Assembly: GCF_043641665.1 (NCBI RefSeq)
Contig: NC_092182.1
Location: forward strand, 24,160,741-24,224,740
Direction of reading: 5' to 3'
From: Enoplosus armatus
Taxonomy: Eukaryota > Chordata > Actinopteri > Centrarchiformes > Enoplosidae
DNA: 64,000 nt
The position numbers and the translations under genes were made by a program. How positions within the stretch are numbered: position 1 is the first letter of the stretch; each line of letters begins with the position of its first letter. Below the pieces are notes generated by a model. That model did no database searches and was not told the origin of the DNA. It saw nothing but the letters and a program-made list of their open reading frames with translations. This document shows positions 1 to 10,291 of this stretch, piece after piece.

Positions 1-323
1 CGCAAGTGGGCCCCGGGGCAAAAAGTGAACTGTGGAACCCCTGTTGTCCCCAAAATTAGTTTAATCAAATGCTAGATTATTTAAGAATATGCACCATGTA
101 AACTTTGCCTTGAAGCTCAGCTGAGTTTTGCAGGAATAGTTGGTGACTGTAGGCTTGAAGAGCGGTTTTCAAATATTTTATAATGTAGGCTGTGGTCACC
201 TTGAGTTCAGTGACAATGGATTCCAAAAGTTTTAACAATAATAAAGAAAGAAATTCAATAACAAAACTCCACTTCTCTGCTGTCCTTATTATATCTCTGT
301 CAAAGGTGTGTCTGATTACATAC

Positions 324-1330
324 CCTGAATCTCCTGGTTCTCCCATAAGTCCGGCAATCCCTGAGTCCCCTGGTTCCCCAGGTTCCCCACTCTGACCTCG
401 TTTACCAGGGAATCCCATCGGCCCCGGCTCCCCCTTCTCTCCCCTCTGAGGGCCGAGGCCGCCGTGCCACTCGGCTCCTGCAGACGGTTTAAAGGAATAG
501 CCCAACATTCGGGGAGAGTTAGATGAGACAACCAACGTCAATCTCATGTCTGTATGTGGAGCTGGAGTCAGGACATGGTTAGCTTAGCGTGGCATAAACA
601 CCAGAAGCAGGGGGAAGCAGCTAGCCTGGCTCTGTCCAAAGCTCAGTAATTAATATGCTCTTTGTTTGTTTTTGTTTGTTTGCCCACACATAAAGACAAA
701 TGTAGAAAAACACTATTAGTGGTTCTAGGGGGAGTTTGCTGAAGGAAATGAGTATAAAAAAAAAAAAGTTACCACCTTCAGATCCATTTTAGAACTTATA
801 ATCAGAGATCTTGTGACTTGAAATGAGTTGAATGAATGTCACCATCCTGCTCTAATCCTGTCAAATTAACTTTTTTTCTATTAAGATATTAGTAAATCTT
901 TTTATGGTAATAATTTGACAATTGGCAGCTTCAGATTTCCAGGTGAAGTTTGTTTTGCCTTTTTGGCGTCCATGTTTTTTCCTTTACTGTATTCTATGTA
1001 GTATCTGTACAAACTTTAGATGGATCAGGATGGCCTCTCCTAGCCTAACCAGCTCTGTGTATGACTGCTCAGTGTATGTTGGATACCTGGCTGTCCTTTC
1101 TGTCCGTTCTCTCCGTCACGACCGTCTCTGCCGGGCAGCCCAGGAATACCTGAGGATGGACAGAAAGATAAACAAACAAAACAACAACAAAAAAAGACGC
1201 ACATGTAAACATGCATGAACGTACCTGGCATCCCGGGCATCCCTGTTGCTGGGCAGGTCTCCATGGCGACCAGCAGGGACGTGGCCAATGAGAGCAGGGC
1301 GCCGATCACGAGAAAGCAACGATGGAGCAT
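324..1330 (-). CDS. c1qc: Complement C1q chain, C1qC-like (3' part beyond window)
   Basis: This encodes a secreted C1q subunit, the recognition molecule of the classical complement pathway, which builds trimers from a collagen stem and a globular head. Coding exons read right to left: 1330-1225 (start, signal peptide of about 24 residues, then a Cys and the first G-x-y triplets), 1149-1087 (collagen, with GRDGRDGENGQKGQPG) and 477-324 (collagen, with GEKGEPGPMGFPGKRG). All junctions keep frame and have GT/AG ends. The ATG at 1330 lies 13 bases after a good acceptor, so further upstream in-frame codons are intronic. The single N-terminal Cys before a MPGMPG-type stem fits C1qC best; C1qB is the alternative. 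The gC1q head is not in the window and must lie to the left. The C1qA-like gene follows upstream on the same strand. Confidence 0.8.
517..742. repeat. Partial copy of palindromic MITE-like repeat (family A)
   Basis: It carries the family hallmarks in order: a 'gttagatgaga' block, 'catgtctgta', a 'ttagcttagc..cataaa' block, 'gcagctagcctggctctgtc', and then a 'gtggtt..gggg' stretch. The same string of blocks recurs at 3661, 23347, 25320, 44580, 47905 and 49735. It lies in the intron between two collagen exons. Confidence 0.65.
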
Positions 1331-1369
1331 GATGAAGAACCTGACAGGAGGACTAGGAGACAAGGACGT

Positions 1370-1660
1370 GTGAGAGGGGACGAGGAGATGAGGAAAGGAA
1401 GGATAAGATGAGATAAGATAGAAATGAGAGGGAAGATAAAAGGGAGATGAGAAGAGGAGAGAAAAGGTAAGAGGAGAGAGGAGGAAAGATAAGAAGACAG
1501 GTGAAAGATGAAAGTGGCTGTTTTTAGAGATACGTGGTTCTCACAGGACAGATGAAGAGGACAGGACAAAGTAGAGAAGAGGAGACAAAGCAGAAAGAGA
1601 CAGATGGAGGAAGCAAAGAAGAAGAGGAGACGAGGAGGAGAGTGGAGGTAGAGGAGAAGC
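1370..1660. repeat. Purine-rich (GA-rich) tract in C1qC-like intron 1
   Basis: About 290 bases of the plus strand are almost entirely A and G, in short GAGA/GGAAGA/GATAAGA blocks. The long open frame on the opposite strand here is made only of Leu/Ser/Phe/Pro and reflects the base composition, not a gene. Confidence 0.7.
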
Positions 1661-1968
1661 TGGTTCAATCTACATTAATAACAGTGCTCAAATGTACCAC
1701 AGTGCCTCTGAGCAACTGAACCATCTGCTGACAGAAAACAGCTGAAAGTATTCTTCAGTAAAACAAATGAAATGTGAGGTCAGATTATACTGATCAGTTA
1801 TCAAAGTCCTCTTTAAATGTAAAAGAATCATAATAACGAAAGGAGAAGCAGGAGATCATCTTGTTAACAAAAGCAGATTTTATGTTACAAACGTAAATTA
1901 CATTCAGTAAACTGTAATCAACACATAGATGTGGAAGATAAATGTAAAACAAAGTGTGTAAAACTCAC

Positions 1969-2090
1969 CTGATTAAATGAAATCCACCCGTTCAAAGTGA
2001 AGTGAAGCTCCGAGTGCTGCAGGAGCCAGAGGAGGAAGCCGACGCAAAAACCAAAGATTCAGCAGCTTTTACGTCAGAAATTAGTTTCTG
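1969..2090 (-). other. Probable noncoding first exon of the C1qC-like gene
   Basis: On the minus strand a strong donor (TCAG followed by GTGAGT) sits at 1969/1968. The next good acceptor downstream is the one 13 bases before the C1q start codon. The upstream end is approximate; no TATA box was recognised. Inferred from splice signals only. Confidence 0.4.
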
Positions 2091-2281
2091 AGCCGACTGT
2101 ATGTAGTTCTGCAATTTGGGAGGTTATTGAGAGTTGGGACAACGGAGAGAGGGAACGAAACATTCAAACAGGAGTGTTTATCAACGTTTTCTGTATTTAG
2201 ATTTCAAAATTAGTTAGCAGCACCAGTAAGCTGTCAAACTGAGACACAAAACCAGAAGAGTTGAAATAACTTTGTGAGTTT

Positions 2282-2690
2282 CATACATGGTCAGAAGTAT
2301 CTGGACGCCTGGATATTCCAGCCACATGTGATTCTAAGACCATGGGCGTTAATCTGCTGCTGTAACAGCATCCACTCTTCTGGTTTCCAACTTTCCACCA
2401 GATGTTAGAAACTGGTTTCAGGGATTTGCTCCTATTCAGCCATGAGAGCATTAATGAGGGCTGATGTTGGGTGATGAGGTCTGGCTCACGCTCGGTGTTC
2501 CAGTTCATCCCAGAGGTGTTAGATGGGCTCCGTGCAGACCAGTCAAGTTCTTCCACACCAAACTGGGAAAACTATTTCTTTATGGAGCTGGCTTCGTGCA
2601 CGGGGACATTGTCATGTTGAAACAGGGAAGGACCTTCACCAAACTGCCCGTGTATCTAAAGCCTGATGTATCTTCTTCCTCTGAGCCGTA
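2282..2690 (-). mobile_element. Decayed Tc1/mariner fragment, 3' part
   Basis: Read on the minus strand, the segment encodes a broken version of the conserved C-terminal transposase block (ELDWSARSP for the usual LDWPAQSPDLNP, then a 'GMNW' relic of the LW motif). It ends at 2282 in a Tc1-type terminal repeat (catacatggtcagaagtat). Frame is lost and the left half of the element is missing, so it is inactive. It belongs to a different Tc1 lineage from the intact element at 26810. Confidence 0.7.
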
Positions 2691-3288
2691 GAGCTCCATT
2701 GTTGTCCAAGTTAAAACACCAAAATGTTGCAGTGTTTGACTTGTTGCTTCATTACCATGAACACACAATGTAGTTTATTTTGACCCAATCCCACATACAC
2801 CGTCCTGCTGCTGGAAATAATCACTAGAGCACCAACTGTGTATTAATCCGCAGCTGAAAATAGTCCCCGACAAATCAACTATTTCCCCATGTTTGAATAA
2901 TGTTTGTTAAAAAACTACAGTGCCTCTTTCAGGGAATTACTGAGCCCATATATAATATTTGATATAAGATTACATTCAAGATTAAGATAAGCTTTACGTC
3001 TTCAGTAGGAACCAATGAGCTTGGCTGAGTGTCACAGACAACAGCTGTATCCTTTAAGTCCTGATGAACGTGTTCAATGCATTTCCCGTCTCAGAGAACA
3101 TTTGCACATCTTTTTGAAAGCTGCTTTGTTTAAGTCAGCCGTCCACACTACTGCCATCTGCGTTTGGCAGAAACTCATGTGCTGCTGGAGCAAGAGATAC
3201 AAACAGTTTCTCTCTGAGCGTCCAGGACCTTTAACTCTGACCCCAGTTCAACTTCGAACTCATGACAGGACCTTTCATCCGAGAAGCA

Positions 3289-3291
<3 letters not shown>

Positions 3292-3346
<55 letters not shown>
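3292..3346. repeat. (CA)n microsatellite
   Basis: An uninterrupted CA dinucleotide run of 55 bases. Confidence 0.97.
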
Positions 3347-3347
<1 letters not shown>

Positions 3348-3660
3348 CAATGCAAGGAAGAGGTCAACTGAGGATGTGCCAAAGTGGCAAAAGTGGCAAC
3401 AGTTTACCAAAAAGAAGAAGAAGTGCAAAAACTAAAAATGTTTCACTTCCATAACCTTCAGAGGGATCACACAAAGCGTTTCTATGTGATATGGGAAAAT
3501 ACACAAGTATTGTATAAATTAAAGGAAACATTTTAGAGAGCTTTAAGAAGGGCTGTAATGTTTATGATAGAGAAATTTAATTTCACACTTTGTCACTATG
3601 ATTTGTTGACAAGTGATTTGTGCATAAATGACATTTTGAAGAATCCTGTTGTTCTCTTCC

Positions 3661-3795
3661 ACAGAGACAGATGAGAAGATAGATATCAGTTTCTTCTCTA
3701 TGCATCCAGTACAGACATGAGGTTAGCCTAGCTTAGCACAAAGACTGGAAGCAGGGGAAAACTGCCAGCCTGGCTCTGTTGATCTTCTGACTTTT
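3661..3795. repeat. Partial copy of family A MITE-like repeat
   Basis: It shares the 'agatgagaagat', 'ttagcctagcttagcacaaa' and 'cagcctggctctgtt' blocks with the other family A copies. Confidence 0.6.
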
Positions 3796-3799
3796 GACT

Positions 3800-4990
3800 G
3801 ACTGACAGCAAACACGTCCAAACAGTCTACCTTTTATATTTTTACATGTGGATGTGGGAAGATGTCTTGGTCTATCTGTTCGAGGTTTTTAAGAGACATC
3901 GCTGTCTTAACAAGATCATACTTTCGGTGCACTTTGGGTGTTTGTGTATCCTCAGTGAAAGATTTCAGCAAGGAAGTCAGGCAGGAACAAGCCATCCAGG
4001 ATGTCTTAAAAGGAGTTCCTCACATTAAGTGACAGGACTTTCTCCTGAACTGCAGCACCCACTTGAATGAAACACAATCTGACCCGTGATTTTAATTCAA
4101 TATGTATATTGTGATGTCTATGTTGATATTTCTTATGGAAGCTCATTTCCACCAAAAATATATAAAAAGTAAATCATGATGAAAAAAAAAAAGCTTTTGT
4201 TTTGACATTTTTATACAATAATTTGGATTTACTAAGTTAAAATTTTGAATGACCAAGGGCATTTTTCAAAATGATGTCGAACTATTTGTCTGCTTTTTTT
4301 CTTTTACTGGCAGACTTGGGCTTCCATAAGATCTGGATCTAGATGTTTATTAAAACATTTTGGACATATTTCATTATTAAACTATAATACTTGGTGGAAG
4401 TACGCGCTCTCTGTGTATTCAGACAAAACCAAAAGTCACTGACAGTCTTATTGAAATTGAAATAATTGTTCTACAATCTCATGGCACATCCTATCACATA
4501 GTAGTAGCCATAGTGTTGATGTTTATTTATTTATTTATGCGCAGTAGAGCACAACAGAGCTCCCTAAGTCTGCATTCAGAACGACTCGAGCCCAACTTGA
4601 TGTCATCCGTTGGTGGATTACTTTGTACCGTGAGTGCTGTATTTCTACCGTTATACCTCGCGTATCATGCCTTCAATCTTACCAAACATACCCACACTCA
4701 ATAAACTTTTTAAACTTTTAATAAACAGCTACATTTTGTTTTAGTTGCTTCACACAGACACAAACTCTCAAAGACGGTTTACATGAGTCGATATGAAGGA
4801 AACAGATCAGGTGAACAAATCCAAACCTGTGGGCTCACATTAAAAACCAAACAAGCGTAAATGTTACTGTACTGTGATACCGTGTTGTGGTAAAATATCC
4901 CTCTAAAAACAGCTTTTGAACCGAGATTTTCAGGTGGTAAATTCATAAAGGGGTGCAGTCTCGCTGTAGTGAAATCACTGAGCGAACGAC
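3800..4990. other. Intergenic, nothing recognised
   Basis: AT-rich spacer between the C1qA-like stop and the upstream repeat. Several TTTATT words on the plus strand could act as minus-strand poly(A) signals for the C1qA-like gene. No open frame with a recognisable domain. Confidence 0.5.
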
Positions 4991-4996
4991 TGAACT

Positions 4997-7008
4997 TTAT
5001 TCTGAATTTGAGAAGAGCAAGAAGCCGCTGAAGATGATCTGTTTCTCTCGGCCGTCTCGTGCATCACTTTCTGTCTGCTGGTCACTGAAGGACTCCAGCC
5101 AAACCTTCTGTCCAGCTGTCAGCTGTAAGACCACGCCGCCCGACAGCACCTGAAACACAACACGGCAAGGCGTCATGACAAAACTCGTCTGTTAATGTGT
5201 AAAATAAATCATTCGGATTACTCTGTCCTGTAAACCATCTGTGAAGACTAAACTAAAGAGCGAGAATAATGACAGTGAAGTCTGAGGACGTGTACAGAAC
5301 TCCACAGTGGACTTTGTCACCATAACGTCTCCTGACTTCCTCCTCTGCTCCCATCATAATTCCTACTGCCACCTTTTCACTTGAACGTGAATGTGTCTCC
5401 AGTGTCAAACTCAAAGATTTATCAAAGATTTTCCCTCCTGACATCTCTCGGGCTGCGTGGCGCTCAGCCCTGAAACTGACCTGATCCCAGCTCCTGCTGT
5501 TGTAATCACAGAATCCCACCTTGTCGTATAGAGCGTCAGTGGCTATATACAGACACATGGTGACCTACAAAACACACAGAATACACACAGAGTAATGCAG
5601 ATTGATAATGATTATATATCTCCGTCGGAAAGGTAGTAAACCACATTTACAAAATGGTTCTTATATGAAGAAGTGCAGCGGTGTGTTACCTTGGCCACAC
5701 AGTGGAAGGTGAAGTAATAAACACCAGGTACTCTGCAGGTGAAGTGACCTCCGGCTGCGCTAAAGTCGCCAGGTGTGTTAAACACAGTATTCTGGAAGGT
5801 TACGACCTGATAGACACACACACACACACACACACACACACAAGAACCAGAGATAAATGATGATAATGTTATTTTATCATTTGGGTGAACTGACCCTTTG
5901 ACAGCACTTAAATCGTAATGTTCTCCTCTTTAAAGACATTAAAGACAGACAGAAAGGAAGCATCTCTTATTTGTAAAAAATATTTCTGAATGAAACAGCT
6001 GCGAGATGGACGGCAGTCTGAACCTTGTTGTAGCGAGGATAACTGCTATCAGTCCGGATCGCTGAGAAGGCAGACTGGGAGCGGTGAAGGGAGTGTTGTC
6101 CTGGGAAGAGGAAGCAAAAAGTAGTAGTTCACCGTTGACTTACTATTTTAACCAAGACCACGATCTTTTCCTAAACCTAATCAAGTAGTTTTGTTGCCTA
6201 AACCTAACCAGAATTGAAAATAATAATAAAAACAACTGAAAAAGATTTGTTTTGTTGCAGTACCGTGATTGGCCACTGGGGTATGTTAGCGTGATATTTA
6301 CTGTACGGTCAGAAGTCGTGTCATTACCGCGGCCGATGCCTTTCCCCTCGGGGCCGCGGAGACCGGGGTCTCCAGGGCGACCCAGTGCTCCCAGATCTCC
6401 ACGGTAACCTTTCGGACCCATGGCCCCTTGCGACCCCCGACTCCCGATCTCCCCCTTCAGCCTCAGCAGGACGCCTGCATCCACCGGGCCGTCGGCCATC
6501 ATAGCTGGAGACAGACAGAGTCAACAACATTGACTCTCTTTTCGCTCTGCTGTGCGGCGCTGAGCAGGTTTTTGAGCTTTGTCGCTAAAGACCACAAACA
6601 ACAGGACTCATAAACAAAGAGCTGAAAGTCACTATGAAGCTCTGTAAAGCCAAGTGGAGCTGCAGAACCAGGTTCATCACTTTCACATTGTCACCCTGTT
6701 TTCACTTTGTCATTTGATGCAATGTTATTATAATGATATTTATTATAGTCACTTTACAGATTACGCGAAAGGACAAAGCAAGCAAACAAACAAACAAATG
6801 AAACAGATGTTTCAGATTCTGTCTCGCTCTGTGTGTCTCTTTTACCCGCCTCTCCTTTCTCTCCCTTCGGTCCGGGCCATCCGTCTCTGCCCGGGGCTCC
6901 CGCCTCCCCCGCATGGCCGTCCGTTCCACCACAGCTCACGTCACATTGGCCGGTCGTCAGAAGCGAAGCCACGCCCACCAGAACCGCCAGCCCATAGTAA
7001 CCCCCCAT
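4997..7008 (-). CDS. c1qa: Complement C1q subunit A-like, complete (256 aa)
   Basis: A secreted C1q chain. Coding exons right to left: 7008-6846 (signal peptide about residues 1-21, Cys pair CDVSC, collagen), 6504-6328 (collagen with an interruption, ADGPVDAGVLLRL, then G-x-y repeats), 6100-6024 (end of stem and start of the globular head, QSAFSAIRTDSSYPRYNK), 5806-5690 (VVTFQNTVFNTPG to VYYFTFHCVAK), 5564-5481 (VGFCDYN) and 5149-4997 (VLSGGVVLQL to IFSGFLLFSNSE, stop). The sum is 771 bases in frame. The KVGFCDYN and IFSGFLLF blocks and the stem interruption favour C1qA over B or C. The three introns inside the gC1q head are all phase 0. The donor after 6024 (GTTCAG) is weak. AATAAA overlaps the stop codon. 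It is a tandem neighbour of the C1qC-like gene. Confidence 0.88.
5814..5842. repeat. (AC)n tract abutting a C1qA 3' splice site
   Basis: On the minus strand this is (TG)n, followed within about 8 bases by the TATCAG acceptor of the exon starting at 5806. It replaces a normal polypyrimidine tract. Confidence 0.9.
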
Positions 7009-7941
7009 GGCCCAAAACACTGGATTTAACAATGAAGGATATTTAGAAGAAGAGGAAGGTGATGATGGTGATGATGGAAGTGAAAACACAAGAGAGAGAT
7101 GATGAGAAGAAACTACACAAGACGTTGAATTATTTGTTCTGGACACTGATTTGTAGGATTTGTAGACTCCAACAGTGTTACTCCAGTATCTTACAGTGCG
7201 GAGAAAACATCCTTTACATTGACCTTCATATTAGGAAGCAGGTTTTACGGGAGATTAATCAATTCAAATAATTAGAATATTCTAAAATAATAATCTTTTT
7301 CTGGTGTCGGGGTGGGGTAGTTGGTCAGTTGGTGGCTATGCCCCTGATTCAAACAAGTCTTTTAAAAATGTAAATGTAAAATTAAATTTTACGTTTAAGT
7401 GTCTTAAGAGTCAGTACTGAGTTTTGTTGTGATGTATAGAATTAAACAGCAGAACACAATTCAAACATTAAATGTTCACCGAGAAGGTTCACACTTATCT
7501 TCAAGGCAGGTTGTTTTTCATAAAAACATTAATTGAGATAAACGTCTGTCTGGAAACAAGAAAATGTAAAAACTGATATTTCAATTCTGAATTCCTCAGT
7601 TCTTCCATCAGTCTCAGTCCATCATTTATTAGTTAACACCACAGAATTCATTCACACGTAAAAATCTAAAAAGTATGTTAGTGTAAGACCAGTTATGGAC
7701 CAGCGTCCAACACCACATACGTGTGGAGTAACTGATAATCGTTAATGGAGTTATTTCAATTCAGAATTCCATCAGTTTTTACATTGATATTAATTTCTAT
7801 GAATAAAAACTTACCTTTCTGCAGATAATCTGTCACAGTGAACATTTAGCTACCTTTAGCTTTATAAAAGTTATATAAAATGTTAAGTTATCTTGTTTTA
7901 CTGTTTTACTGTTGACAGAACGATTTTGGGTTTTTACTCAC

Positions 7942-8051
7942 CAGCCGAGTTTTCTGTCTCACCAGCGGACGTTTTGGAGCTGCGATTGAAAGGACGGGAT
8001 TTGCTCTTTTGGTGAACAGATCAAGACTTCTTATTAGACTGAACAGAGACT

Positions 8052-8053
<2 letters not shown>
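7942..8053 (-). other. Possible noncoding 5' exon of the C1qA-like gene
   Basis: On the minus strand a strong donor (CTG followed by GTGAGT) lies at 7942/7941, and an acceptor-like TCAG follows a long (TG)n run just upstream at about 8053. The stretch between has no start codon in a useful frame. It may instead be the first exon, or chance. Confidence 0.25.

Positions 8054-8095
<42 letters not shown>
8053..8095. repeat. (AC)n microsatellite
   Basis: An uninterrupted dinucleotide run of 43 bases. Confidence 0.97.
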
Positions 8096-8099
<4 letters not shown>

Positions 8100-9145
8100 G
8101 GAAATGAAAGTCATGATCTGACAGAAAGATTTGAAAGATCTGGGACCAGTTTCACCAAGATATCTGGTCTGTAGTGAGTAGTTTAATTTTTCACAACAAA
8201 TAAACACTGACTACAACCAGGTTGACTCAGAGGTGCCATGTTTCCATGGTAACCATCAGTGACACCAGACGATGAAAAAGCAAAAATGTGGCCCATAATT
8301 TGTGGCTTATTTAACATTGTTGTGGAACAGGTAATGAGAAGGGACAGCCTGTTGGAAATATACAACAGTGAGGACGCCATCGTCAACGGCTGAATATGCC
8401 CTGTAAAATGTTGTAAAAGTTGAATATTTCCATTTTCTGCAGGAATAAACAGATCTGTGTGAGAATGCATGCACATACATTTGGTTTAGCATCTTTTAAT
8501 CCACTAAAAATAAAAGTGTGTTAGAATATGTGGCCTTCAAAGTCCAAAATGTGAAAACGTGAACTTCATCGTCTTTCTGAAGCGAACACAGACAGACGGC
8601 AACATCTGACTGTGATGTATTCAAATCCTTTACTTCAGTAAAAGTAGCAACACCAGAGTGGAAAAATAATCCATGAGGAGGGAGTTTAGTTTAGTTTCAC
8701 TTTTGGGAAACCTCACACGTCAACTTGAGGACATCGTCATGTTTTTTGATTGGATGAAGAAGGAAAAGAAGGGCAGAATTTAAGAAATGAGTAAAGAAAG
8801 AAGGATGAAGGAAGAAAAACATATATGAAAACACGTCGTGCACCAACTGAAAAACAAATCCTAAATAAAAGTAATATGAACAAAAAGCAGCAAAAACGAA
8901 ATGAATGCAAACCACAAACTAACATCCAACTAAACACATTGTGGTGCAGCAACATCTCGATGGCACCTGAGGGTTTTACACCAAAGCCTTTTAGGCCTGT
9001 TTGAATAAAGCAGAGTTTGGAGCGCCCTCATGTGGTCATATGATGCAATACAGCAGACTAAAAGTATACACCGGCTTAATGAGGACCGAACTGATCACTG
9101 AGCGCTGATCTTGAATTAATGTTTCTTATTTTTATTTTTTTTTTA
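8100..9145. other. Intergenic, nothing recognised
   Basis: AT-rich spacer between the C1q pair and the TRIM gene. The minus-strand open frames here are Phe/Leu/Ser-rich and match no domain. Confidence 0.45.
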
Positions 9146-9149
9146 TCAC

Positions 9150-9640
9150 CAGAGTGATGGAAAGTAACTGAGTACATTTACTCAAGTACTGGTGAGGTAC
9201 TTTTCCATTTTATACTTCTACTGCACTACATTTATCTGACTGCTTTAGTTACTAGTTACTTTTAATATGAATATTTTACACAAAAAAAATACACATTATA
9301 AGTTTGTAAAATATATGTAAAATAATAATATGTTAAAGATGAAACCCTGTATGTAGTTGAGGCCCTTGTCACAGTTTCCCTCTAAACTTTTCATGTGTTT
9401 TAATTTGGGATCAAATAAGTAAAATGATTTAGCATTTCACAAAAACAATTGTGGAGAAAAGTTTTTAAAAAAATGTGAAAAAGGTTTATCTTGTGACCTT
9501 TTGGAGGGGCCAGACCCCTAATAATACCTCAGTACTTTTACATAAGTAGGACTTTGACTCGCAACAGAGTATTTTTATAGTGTGGTAATGGTACTTCTAC
9601 TTAAGTAAAGTATCTGAATACTTATTTCACCGCTGATTAC
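9150..9640. repeat. Dispersed teleost repeat, family B
   Basis: It starts with 'actgagtacatttactcaag' and ends with 'cttctacttaagtaaagtat' and 'aatacttatttcaccgctga'. These arms recur at 13800, 15090, 55510 and 56530 in either orientation. Confidence 0.6.
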
Positions 9641-10084
9641 CCACGTGGTTTTAACTTTTGATTACATTACATTCACAATTCTCTGCAATTCTCACTCATA
9701 ACTCTCTGCTGCTTGTTATTTGCTTTAGTGTAAGTTATAGGTAGCCAAGAGCAGCCGGCGTCCTACACCGCATGTGGGCGTAAGGTTCGGTTGTCCAAAA
9801 ACGTCCAGATGTGTAGTAAAAAGTATGAATTAGTCCCGATTGTGTTGTGTATATGTATTCATGATATTGACAATATATAAATACACTCAGTAGCAACATA
9901 AAGAAAACAGATATGAGGAGTTACAGCAGGTGTACAAATATCACATCAAGAGCTGTACAGAAGCCAAGTGTAGAGACATGTGACTCGCTCTCAAGCTCCA
10001 CTAATCAATACTTTCATATTAACAATAAATCAAACGACCTGTGAATGCGGCGGCTCGTTATGACGAAGAAAAGAGAAGAGTCAC

Positions 10085-10285
10085 TAACTCAGCTGCAGCC
10101 CGGCAGAGCTTTTCAGCCTCTCGACAGACAGACAGATTTAGAGACTAGCTGGTAAAGAAAGCGGAGCATCTAACAGCTAAAGACCCAGATATGTTTCTCA
10201 GGAGTTGGGGGGGGGGGACCAAAGCCAAGTTAAAAGGAGAGTGAATACTGGACTTACATTCATCAGGTGGAAACTAACTTGAGCT
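10085..10285. repeat. Dispersed repeat, family E, copy 1 (beside TRIM stop codon)
   Basis: It aligns by eye with 12800-13080: 'gacccagatatgtttctcag', 'ggagagtgaatactggactt' and 'acattcatcaggtgg' match 'gagccagatatttcccacag', 'agagagtaaatattggactt' and 'aaatttgccaggtgg'. It contains an 11-base G run at about 10207. It ends a few bases from the TRIM stop codon. Confidence 0.6.
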
Positions 10286-10291
10286 CGTCTC

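Noticed and set aside
1..320. Possible gC1q head exon of the C1qC-like gene at the left edge
   Set aside because: The open frame continuing after the collagen exon runs past a good donor and lacks any gC1q motif; the head must be further left.
192..395. Plus-strand frame with Pro-Gly-Ser repeats
   Set aside because: It is the reverse complement of the C1qC-like collagen exon.
1306..1668. Leu/Ser-rich minus-strand frame resembling a membrane protein
   Set aside because: It arises from the purine-rich intron tract and has no starting context or homology.
2464..2768. Open frames that look protein-like on both strands
   Set aside because: They are readings of a decayed Tc1 fragment, in the wrong strand or frame.
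3231..3428. Val-Cys repeat frames around CA repeats, also at 7906, 39414, 57261 and 61386 continuations
   Set aside because: These are microsatellite translations, not proteins.
6654..7046. 130-codon plus-strand open frame
   Set aside because: Antisense of the C1qA signal-peptide/collagen exon; its Pro-rich text is the reverse reading of Gly-rich collagen codons.
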